A stretch of DNA of 5,876 nt, taken from the NCBI GenBank assembly GCA_007135385.1, contig SLIY01000243.1:1-5876 (forward strand), in the 5' to 3' direction. This DNA is from Leptolyngbyaceae cyanobacterium CSSed165cm_216. Lineage in GTDB: Bacteria; Cyanobacteriota; Cyanobacteriia; Phormidesmidales; Phormidesmidaceae. The position numbers and the translations under genes were made by a program. This document shows positions 1 to 4,957 of the stretch, in pieces; positions within the stretch are counted from its first letter, which is position 1, and the number at the start of each line of letters is the position of its first letter. The notes below the pieces were generated by a model. The model did not search any database, was not told where the DNA came from, and saw only the letters and a program-made list of their open reading frames with translations.

Positions 1-1348
1 CGTCGCTACCGGTGAGGATGTGTTGCCCATCAGGGCTAAAGGTGAGGCTGCGAATGGGTCGGTTGTGCCGAATTTGGGGAGGTTGCCGCATTGGGGATTC
101 CAGAATTTCGGCCAGATTCCATAAGCGCACAGTGCCATCTTCACTAGCTGTGCCCAACCAGCGACCATCAGGGCTAAAGGCGGTATCGGTTAGCCCAGCG
201 GTATGCCCGGTCAGGGCAGCGACTTTGGTATAGTCATCGTCGTCGATGGCCCAGATATGCAAGACACTATCGCGGGTGGCCACGGTCAGCAGGGTTTCGT
301 CGGGGCTAAAGCCCACATCGGCCACATCGACCACAGTCCCCCAGGCTAAGGCTGTGCCCCGACTGGGAATATGCCATACTCGCAGGTCAAAGGTTTCGGT
401 GATCGCGGCCACAAACTGCCGGGAGGGGCTAAAGGTAATTTGCCGTGGGTTTTCTTGCCCCAGCAGGAGAGCTAAGTCTGGGGGCAGACTAGCTAAGCCA
501 AAGGCCAGGCTGGTTTCGGCGGTGCCCATGCGAGCTTGTTGTTGACTCAGCAATTGGCTTTGGGTCAGGGTTTGGCCTTCGACGGCCAGTTGGTGGGCAA
601 AAGCCAGTTTGCTCTGTTGCTCGGCCAGATTACTCTGCTGGATCGCCCGCTGCCGCTGTTGCCAGGCGATCGCAGCAGCAGCCAGGGCCAGGGCCGCTAG
701 GATGGAAACACTGATACCGAAGCGCCGCAGCCGACGTCGCTGCTGCTGCTGTCGCCGGGTTTCGGCCTGACGACTGTGGGACACAAAAGACCGCTGCAGG
801 GGGGTGGGGCTGGGGGATTTTTCACTGGCCTCGGCTAGCCAGGTTTCGGTGGTTTCTAGGTCTTGGCCCCACAGCAGATAGTCTTCGGTCTGATGGTGGG
901 TTTGCCACTCCCGCGATCGCACCAATAGCCGAGTATGAAGCTTGACGTAGTCTAGGTCAGTGTCCAACCCTTCCACTAGGGCCTGAAAGGCGGTATCAAA
1001 GTCATCGGTGTGACGAAAATAAAGCCAGTTGTGCCGCCGCAAAACCGCAGGCACCTGGTTCTGGGCAAATCCATCCCGGTGCACAATCGGCATCAGCCGC
1101 TTATGGTGGGTCGCGGCGTAGTCCACCTCTTGCAAACACACTTTTGAAACCAGCGAATCTGGGCTGATCACAAAAATAAACATGTGCGCGGCTTCGATGC
1201 TCACCTGAATTTCCTGCCACCAATCGGCGGTGAGCGGAATATTGTCCCAATCCACCCAGGCGTCGTACTGGCTGGCCATCAACGCCTGGTGTAGCACTTG
1301 CACAAAGTGTTGATCGGTACGGGAGTAGGAGATGAAGACATCTGACAT
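1..1348 (-). CDS. TIR domain / transmembrane / WD40-repeat protein (3' end beyond the window)
   Basis: Starts at 1348 and is open to base 1, giving 449 codons without a stop. An in-frame TAG at 1363-1361 leaves ATG 1348 as the only plausible start. Residues 1-125 are a TIR domain: it opens MSDVFISYSR, has the strand FIFVISPDS (57-65), and a WWQEI segment (43-47) whose Glu46 is the likely counterpart of the catalytic Glu of NAD-cleaving TIRs (alignment needed). Residues 130-195 form the helical linker (LHTRLLVRSREW, LLWGQDL, PTPLQ) that I recall from TIR-WD40 proteins. An Arg/Gln-rich stretch (198-209) precedes one hydrophobic helix (211-229), then a Gln-rich, perhaps coiled-coil segment (229-275). 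WD40 repeats follow: two degenerate (about 303-325 and 341-366), one good (379-410, LTGH...FSPDGRWLGTASEDGTVRLW) and one cut by the edge (428-449). Role inferred: membrane-attached sensor/effector, possibly stress or phage response. It lies 73 bp downstream of purH on the same strand. Contains two HIP1 sites. Confidence 0.92.
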   Translation of the reverse strand, partial: MSDVFISYSRTDQHFVQVLHQALMASQYDAWVDWDNIPLTADWWQEIQVSIEAAHMFIFVISPDSLVSKVCLQEVDYAATHHKRLMPIVHRDGFAQNQVPAVLRRHNWLYFRHTDDFDTAFQALVEGLDTDLDYVKLHTRLLVRSREWQTHHQTEDYLLWGQDLETTETWLAEASEKSPSPTPLQRSFVSHSRQAETRRQQQQRRRLRRFGISVSILAALALAAAAIAWQQRQRAIQQSNLAEQQSKLAFAHQLAVEGQTLTQSQLLSQQQARMGTAETSLAFGLASLPPDLALLLGQENPRQITFSPSRQFVAAITETFDLRVWHIPSRGTALAWGTVVDVADVGFSPDETLLTVATRDSVLHIWAIDDDDYTKVAALTGHTAGLTDTAFSPDGRWLGTASEDGTVRLWNLAEILESPMRQPPQIRHNRPIRSLTFSPDGQHILTGSD

Positions 1349-1349
1349 G

Positions 1350-1361
1350 GGACAGGTGTCC
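1350..1361. repeat. Short inverted repeat at the TIR-WD40 start
   Basis: GGACA/TGTCC arms of 5 bp flank a 2-bp centre and end one base before the start codon at 1348. It could be an operator or could hinder ribosome loading; no strong Shine-Dalgarno sequence is present, only an AGGA on the minus strand overlapping this repeat. A 12-bp palindrome can arise by chance, so functional confidence is low. Confidence 0.3.
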
Positions 1362-1400
1362 TAGGAGAGGGGATATTGATGACACGGTGGGCAGCACTGG

Positions 1401-1423
1401 GTCAGGCACGGCCTGCCTTGATT
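1401..1423 (-). other. Weak hairpin at the purH 3' end
   Basis: On the minus strand the sequence overlapping and following the purH stop can fold into a stem of about 7 bp (TC-AGGCA / TGCCT-GA with one bulged A and a 5-nt loop). There is no T-run after it, so it is not a convincing intrinsic terminator. Read-through from purH into the TIR-WD40 gene is therefore plausible. Confidence 0.3.
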
Positions 1424-2993
1424 AGTGCAAAAAATGCCTGACCCCCGTCATTGCCATGATCAGTCCTAGCTCGTTGGCCGCTTTAATCGAATCATCGTCG
1501 CGGCGGCTGCCCCCCGGCTGGACAATGGCCCGAATCCCAGCGGCGGCGGCGGCTCGCACTGAATCTTCAAAAGGAAAGAAGCCGTCACTGGCCAAAACCG
1601 CCCCCTGGGTTTTCGCTCCGGCCTGGGTCAGGGCAATGTTGACAGACCCCACCCGGTTCATTTGGCCGGCCCCAATACCGAGGGTTTGCTGATGGTTGGT
1701 GACCACAATGGCGTTGGACTTCACATGCTTGACCAGCCGCCAGGCAAACAGCATTTCCGCCAGGTCACTGGCGGTGGGCTGGGCTGCAGTCACCATTTGC
1801 CAGGTGGCGGGGTCGTCCCGATAGGTGTCAGGGGTTTGCAACAGAAAGCCCCCCGCGATCGCCTGGACGTCCCGAGCTGGTCCTGTGTGTAAATCCTCCA
1901 GCACCAGCACCCGCAGATTTGACTTCTTGGCCAAAACTCCCTGGGCTTCGGTGCTGCACCCCGGGGCCACAATACATTCCAGGAAGGTGCCGGTCAGGTG
2001 CTGGGCAGTGTCGGCATCAATAGGACGGTTGAGGGCCACAATGCCACCAAAGGCCGAGACCGAATCGGCATCGTAGGCCCGCTGGTAGGCGCTGGCCAGG
2101 GTGTCACCCATGGCGGCCCCGCAGGGGTTGGTATGCTTCAGCACCGCTGCCGCTGGGCGATCCACCGGAAATTCGGCGATGATTCGCCGGGCGGCCTCCA
2201 AATCCACCAGGTTGTTGTAGCTCAGCGCTTTGCCCTGAAGCTGCTCTGCCCCGGCCCAGCCACTCGCCACTGATCCAGTACGGTACCAGGCCGCTGTTTG
2301 GTGCGGGTTTTCGCCATAGCGCAGGGTCGCTTGCTGGTGGCCGGTCAAGGCCCACTGGGCAGGCATGGCCGGAGCCTCAGTAGTCTCCGGGGCTTCGGTA
2401 GCCTGAGGGGTTTGGGTCAGGTAAGTGGCGATCGCCTGATCATAGGAGGCTGTATGCCAGAAGGCTGCCCTGGCGCAAGCCTGACGGAACCCCAGGGGTA
2501 CATCCCCCTGGTGAGACCGCATGGCCTCGAGATAGTTGCCATATTGAGCGGGGTTGCACAGCACCGTCAGGTAGCGGTGGTTCTTGGCGGCAGCCCGCAG
2601 CAGGGTCGGACCACCAATGTCGATCTGTTCGATTGCCTCGGCCAGGGTGACCCCATCTTTGGCGATGGTCTGCTCGAAGGGATACAGGTTAACCACCACC
2701 AAATCCAGGGGACGGATGCCATTGTCGGCCAGATCAGCTTGGTCCTCGGGCAGGTCTTGCCGGGCCAAAATACCGCCGTGAATTTTGGGATGTAACGTTT
2801 TGACTCGCCCCCCCAAAATTTCAGGGGAGCCCGTATAGTCAGACACCTTGGTCACCGGGATACCAGCCTCAGCCAAGGTCTTGGCAGTACCACCACTGCT
2901 GATCAGGTCAAACCCCAGCTCGCTCACCAGGGCTTGAGCCAGTTCCACCAGCCCGGTTTTATCCGATACGCTCAACAGTGCCAGCCGCGCCAT
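1422..2993 (-). CDS. purH: Bifunctional AICAR transformylase / IMP cyclohydrolase
   Basis: Catalyses the last two steps of de novo purine synthesis in the cytoplasm: AICAR plus 10-formyl-THF gives FAICAR, which is cyclised to IMP. The 523 aa are full length for the family. Residues 1-190 are the MGS-like cyclohydrolase domain: SVSDKTG (8-14), SSGGTA (32-37), GGRVKTLHP (61-69, Lys65), NLYPF (102-106, Tyr104) and IDIGGPTLLRAAAKNH (Asp125, Lys137), matching the known cyclohydrolase active-site residues. Residues 224-523 are the transformylase domain: RYGENPHQ (225-232), LSYNNLVDLEAA (257-268), the catalytic Lys286-His287 in KHTNPCG, SAFGGIVALN (313-322), VKHVKSNAIV (421-430), IGAGQMNRVGS (440-450), SDGFFPFEDS (469-478) and PGGSRRDDDS (493-502). 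The domains are joined by an Ala/Thr/Glu/Pro-rich linker (about 194-212). An in-frame TGA lies upstream with no other ATG between, which fixes the start. Two HIP1 sites lie within it. Confidence 0.98.
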   Translation of the reverse strand: MARLALLSVSDKTGLVELAQALVSELGFDLISSGGTAKTLAEAGIPVTKVSDYTGSPEILGGRVKTLHPKIHGGILARQDLPEDQADLADNGIRPLDLVVVNLYPFEQTIAKDGVTLAEAIEQIDIGGPTLLRAAAKNHRYLTVLCNPAQYGNYLEAMRSHQGDVPLGFRQACARAAFWHTASYDQAIATYLTQTPQATEAPETTEAPAMPAQWALTGHQQATLRYGENPHQTAAWYRTGSVASGWAGAEQLQGKALSYNNLVDLEAARRIIAEFPVDRPAAAVLKHTNPCGAAMGDTLASAYQRAYDADSVSAFGGIVALNRPIDADTAQHLTGTFLECIVAPGCSTEAQGVLAKKSNLRVLVLEDLHTGPARDVQAIAGGFLLQTPDTYRDDPATWQMVTAAQPTASDLAEMLFAWRLVKHVKSNAIVVTNHQQTLGIGAGQMNRVGSVNIALTQAGAKTQGAVLASDGFFPFEDSVRAAAAAGIRAIVQPGGSRRDDDSIKAANELGLIMAMTGVRHFLH

Positions 2994-3025
2994 TAGTCTT
3001 GTCCCATCATTATTTGCAAGTCATT

Positions 3026-3054
3026 ACTATACCGATTTTTGATTCGCCCTTGAA
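3026..3054 (-). promoter_or_regulatory. Candidate purH promoter
   Basis: On the minus strand a -10-like TATAGT (3031-3026) lies 17 bp from a poor -35-like TTCAAG (3054-3049). Transcription would start near 3019, giving a leader of about 25 nt before the purH ATG at 2993. Such a leader is too short for a riboswitch. The -10 match and spacing are good and the -35 match is weak (3 of 6). Confidence 0.5.
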
Positions 3055-3110
3055 CTGAGCCTTATGGTCTATTGTCTGGAGGCTGAGTTTTAGTCTGTGG
3101 GGAGGTGGAC

Positions 3111-3130
3111 TTCGACTGCGCTTAGCCGAA
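3111..3130. repeat. Imperfect inverted repeat, dispersed-repeat-like
   Basis: TTCGACT and AGCCGAA form 7-bp arms with one A/C mismatch around a 6-nt loop. The core TTCGACTGCGCT resembles a short motif I recall as scattered through intergenic DNA of many cyanobacteria and other bacteria. Identity as a dispersed repeat is from memory, not from a search. Confidence 0.5.
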
Positions 3131-3148
3131 CGGGATGGGATAGCGTAG

Positions 3149-3170
3149 GGGCAAATCGGTGTGTTTGCCC
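3149..3170. repeat. Inverted repeat GGGCAAA / TTTGCCC
   Basis: Perfect 7-bp arms (3149-3155 and 3164-3170) enclose an 8-nt loop. Similar GGGGCAAA palindromes occur as dispersed intergenic elements in cyanobacteria (recollection). No T-run follows on either strand, so it is not a clear terminator. Confidence 0.6.
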
Positions 3171-3223
3171 AGGTGGGGAGTGGTCAAGAGAGTGATTCGA
3201 TGATGATGAGAATTTTGATTTTT

Positions 3224-3265
3224 CCGTCCTCCGTCCTCCCCCCTCCGCCCTCCGTCCTCCGTTCT
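3224..3265. repeat. Heptanucleotide tandem array, six units (STRR-like)
   Basis: Six consecutive 7-bp units occupy 42 bp: CCGTCCT, CCGTCCT, CCCCCCT, CCGCCCT, CCGTCCT, CCGTTCT. Three units are identical and the others differ by one or two bases. On the plus strand the tract is pyrimidine-rich with isolated G. Heptamer arrays called STRR sequences are established in cyanobacterial genomes. The array ends about four bases before the TATAGG motif upstream of sdhC, so it takes the place where a -35 element would be expected. Confidence 0.9.
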
Positions 3266-3268
3266 TGC

Positions 3269-3293
3269 TATAGGATCAAAGCAGTAATGGAGA
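3269..3293 (+). promoter_or_regulatory. sdhC leader: possible -10 and ribosome-binding site
   Basis: TATAGG (3269-3274) is a possible -10 box, with no recognisable -35 because the heptamer array lies upstream. GGAGA (3289-3293) is the clearest Shine-Dalgarno sequence in the window. It stands 9 nt before ATG 3303 and 18 nt before the alternative in-frame ATG 3312, so it supports the upstream start. Confidence 0.45.
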
Positions 3294-3302
3294 TACAGGC
3301 CC

Positions 3303-4025
3303 ATGACCCCCATGCTTAAGGCATCAGAGACGCCGCCGGTCACAGGATCGCCGCTGTTACGGTTTTATCGGTCGGCGATTGGCAAAAAGCTACTGACGGG
3401 GGTGACTGGCCTGGCCCTGGCCACGTTTGTGCTGGTGCATATGTTGGGCAATCTATTGCTGTTTTTGGGGCGTCAGCCTTACAACGCCTATGCCCATCAT
3501 TTAGCCAGTTTTGGTCCTTTGCTCTATGCCATAGAGGGGGTGCTATTAGTGGCGGTGCTGCTGCACGGGGCGATTGGGGTTGAAATTTATGTCGGCAAGC
3601 GCCGGGCCAGGGCTGACCATTACCAGATCTATCAGTCAGTCGGGAAGGACAGCTACCAGTCCGTGAGTTCCCGCACAATGATCATTAGCGGCACGGTGTT
3701 AGCGGGGTTTTTGGTGGCTCACCTAGCGACGTTTAAGTTTGGTCCCTATTACCCCACTGATTTGAACGGGGAAACGGTGCGGGACCTGGCCCGGCTGGTG
3801 GTGGAGGTGTTTCACAAGTTGCCCTACACCCTGGGTTACTCGATGGTGCTGGGTTTGTTGGGGCTGCACCTGCGCCACGGCATCTGGAGTGCTTTTCAGT
3901 CGATCGGGGCCCTACAGGCAGGGATACGGCCAGCCGCCTACAGCATCAGTCTGACGTTGGCTGGGGCGATCGCCCTGGGGTTTTTGGTACTCCCTTGGGC
4001 CGTGTATCTGGGCTGGATCGGCTAA
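3303..4025 (+). CDS. sdhC: Succinate dehydrogenase cytochrome b subunit (b558 family)
   Basis: Membrane anchor of the succinate:quinone oxidoreductase complex, passing electrons from the SdhA/SdhB catalytic part to quinone through haem b. The 240 aa contain five predicted membrane helices: about 28-55, 72-97, 126-147, 175-195 and 213-238. One histidine in each of the first four (His46 in LVHMLGN, His88 in LLHG, His140 in VAHL, His189 in GLHLRHG) matches the bis-His ligand pattern of the single-subunit, di-haem SdhC/FrdC type of Bacillus and Wolinella. The N-terminal YRSAIGKKLLTGVTGL (22-37) and the RHGIWSAFQSIG segment (191-202) are typical of the family. The 17 or so residues before this core form a short soluble extension. 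No sdhA or sdhB gene adjoins it; Sdh genes are often scattered in cyanobacteria. One HIP1 site lies within it. Confidence 0.95.
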   Translation: MTPMLKASETPPVTGSPLLRFYRSAIGKKLLTGVTGLALATFVLVHMLGNLLLFLGRQPYNAYAHHLASFGPLLYAIEGVLLVAVLLHGAIGVEIYVGKRRARADHYQIYQSVGKDSYQSVSSRTMIISGTVLAGFLVAHLATFKFGPYYPTDLNGETVRDLARLVVEVFHKLPYTLGYSMVLGLLGLHLRHGIWSAFQSIGALQAGIRPAAYSISLTLAGAIALGFLVLPWAVYLGWIG

Positions 4026-4034
4026 GAGTATCCC

Positions 4035-4115
4035 AACTAAATAAACGTCCCTTCTGAAGTCGCGAACTCTGCCCATTGGGCCTGTTGTCGTCAAACTCTG
4101 GATAAATATTTAGTT
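4035..4115. repeat. Spaced inverted repeat and palindrome upstream of the lipoprotein gene
   Basis: AACTAAATA (4035-4043) and TATTTAGTT (4107-4115) are perfect 9-bp inverted arms 63 bp apart. The right arm overlaps a 10-bp palindrome TAAATATTTA (4103-4112). A small GCCC-ATT-GGGC hairpin (4071-4081) lies between, without a T-run. The AT-rich right arm may hold the promoter of the gene at 4150, but I cannot assign clear -10 and -35 boxes. The 124-bp gap contains nothing else recognisable. Confidence 0.45.
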
Positions 4116-4149
4116 AAAACACCCTAACCCACATTGTGTAAACCCACCG

Positions 4150-4758
4150 ATGGTTCTTCTGCGTAGACTAACGACAGCGATATTAGGACTGGGAGGACTG
4201 GCGCTGGGGGCCTGCGGTGATCGCCTCAATACCGCTGACATAGAAGCTACCCTGAAAGCCGATATCGAACGGCAGGGGCGGCGACTGGTGCTGCAGCAGG
4301 TACACTGCCCCAGGGATGTAATCCCCCAGCCGGGGGCGGCGTTTCAATGTGTGGGAGAGTTAGCCTCTGGGGACAGGTTTACCATTCACGTCACCCAGCC
4401 GGACCCCCAGGGCACCCTCACCTGGGAGGTGCCCAACTCGAAGGTGATGCTGAACCTGCCCAGGGTGGAGGAGACGATCCAACAGGGATTGTTTCAGACC
4501 TTTGGCCAATCGGTCTTGGTGGACTGTGGCACGGCGAAGTATCGCCCTAACCAACCAGGGGACCGGTTTCAATGTGAGATTGTGGGAGGCTTGACCATCG
4601 AGGGCGCCACCTTTGAGACAGTGTTGGTTAACGTCGGGGCCGACGGCAATCTCACCTGGCATGAGCGGCGAGCTAACTGGGCCACGGCCCCAGACGGTGA
4701 GGCCCCATCGCCAGGGATGGAGCGGTCTGCCCCCCCGGGCCACCAGGATGATGGTTGA
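4150..4758 (+). CDS. Lipoprotein with two DUF4333-like modules
   Basis: A 202-aa predicted lipoprotein. Residues 1-21 are a signal peptide (Arg5-Arg6, then a hydrophobic core) ending in the lipobox LGAC, so Cys22 would be lipidated and the protein held on the periplasmic face. The rest contains two related modules. In 52-93, Cys53 and Cys67 frame the segment before GDRFTIHV and end in GTLTWEV. In 125-172, Cys126 and Cys142 frame a similar segment and end in GNLTWHE. The spacing (C-x13-C and C-x15-C) and the ending suggest two DUF4333-type folds, each with a possible disulfide. The tail (180-202) is Pro/Gly-rich and probably disordered. DUF4333 is known mainly from actinobacterial lipoproteins and has no defined function. 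No Shine-Dalgarno sequence is visible; the start is chosen because it immediately yields the signal peptide. Confidence 0.85.
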   Translation: MVLLRRLTTAILGLGGLALGACGDRLNTADIEATLKADIERQGRRLVLQQVHCPRDVIPQPGAAFQCVGELASGDRFTIHVTQPDPQGTLTWEVPNSKVMLNLPRVEETIQQGLFQTFGQSVLVDCGTAKYRPNQPGDRFQCEIVGGLTIEGATFETVLVNVGADGNLTWHERRANWATAPDGEAPSPGMERSAPPGHQDDG

Positions 4759-4840
4759 CCCTATGAATTTCTGTCCCTTCCCCCATGTCGTTTGCGGTGT
4801 GGTCGGCTTATTGTTGTAAAGGGATAAATCTAGATCGAGA

Positions 4841-4873
4841 ATGGGGTAGGGGCTAAGGAGATCATCTCCCCAT
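4841..4873. repeat. Nested inverted repeats upstream of exbB
   Basis: GGAGAT-C-ATCTCC (4857-4869) is a 13-bp palindrome. The sequence can also pair ATGGGG (4841-4846) with CCCCAT (4868-4873), which overlaps it, so the two pairings are alternatives. No T-run follows on either strand, so it is more likely an operator or RNA hairpin than an intrinsic terminator for the lipoprotein gene. Confidence 0.45.
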
Positions 4874-4889
4874 GCGCCACCAAGCCTCC

Positions 4890-4922
4890 ACTGTCCTAAT
4901 TTTCAACTGTCCTGAGTTTTCA
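4890..4922. repeat. Tandem 16/17-bp direct repeat upstream of exbB
   Basis: Two adjacent copies share an exact ACTGTCCT block and an exact TTTTCA block: copy 1 at 4890-4905 (16 bp) and copy 2 at 4906-4922 (17 bp). They lie 36-68 bp before the exbB start codon, where a regulator binding tandem sites could act. The pattern does not resemble a Fur box. Confidence 0.65.
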
Positions 4923-4957
4923 ACGCCCACCTTTTACCTGTACCGTAGATCCAGCCT

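Larger units (their letters stand above)
2994..3302. other. Divergent purH / sdhC intergenic region
   Basis: This 309-bp gap separates two divergent genes. From the purH side it holds a candidate purH promoter (3026-3054), an unassigned stretch (about 3055-3110), two short inverted repeats (3111-3130 and 3149-3170), an AT-rich stretch (about 3195-3223), a heptamer tandem array (3224-3265) and the sdhC leader with a GGAGA ribosome site. I see no convincing gene, tRNA or riboswitch in it. The open frame at 3122-3343 on the minus strand reads through the repeats and overlaps sdhC, and has no protein-like features. Confidence 0.8.
4759..4957. other. Intergenic region upstream of the exbB/exbD operon
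   Basis: The 199-bp gap carries two structured elements, nested inverted repeats (4841-4873) and a tandem direct repeat (4890-4922). I find no gene in it. A weak promoter can be proposed at TTTCAA (4918-4923), 17 bp, then TACCGT (4941-4946), matching only 3 of 6 bases in each box; on that reading the second repeat copy overlaps the -35 position. Confidence 0.5.

Noticed and set aside
12..545. Two open frames on the plus strand over the WD40 region
   Set aside because: They are antisense to clear WD40 repeats (FSPDG...TVRLW) on the minus strand and look like low-complexity shadow translations.
1101..1409. Minus-strand open frame of 102 codons
   Set aside because: It overlaps the TIR domain in another frame; the frame starting at 1348 gives a recognisable TIR sequence, this one does not.
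2298..2795. 165-codon open frame on the plus strand
   Set aside because: It lies wholly antisense to the highly conserved purH and has no recognisable protein features; it reflects GC-rich codon use on the other strand.
2994..3025. Purine-type riboswitch upstream of purH
   Set aside because: The likely leader is only about 25 nt, too short to form an aptamer.
3224..3265. Possible CRISPR array
   Set aside because: The units are 7 bp and directly abutting, with no spacers.
3312..4025. Alternative sdhC start at the second in-frame ATG
   Set aside because: GGAGA is 9 nt from ATG 3303 but 18 nt from ATG 3312, so the first start fits better.
4360..4743. Minus-strand open frame of 127 codons
   Set aside because: Antisense to the lipoprotein gene, whose plus-strand frame has a signal peptide, lipobox and paired-Cys modules.
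4841..4873. Intrinsic terminator after the lipoprotein gene
   Set aside because: Stem-forming sequence is present but no T-run follows on either strand.
4759..4957. Fur box controlling exbB
   Set aside because: No sequence resembling alternating GATAAT/ATTATC hexamers is present.
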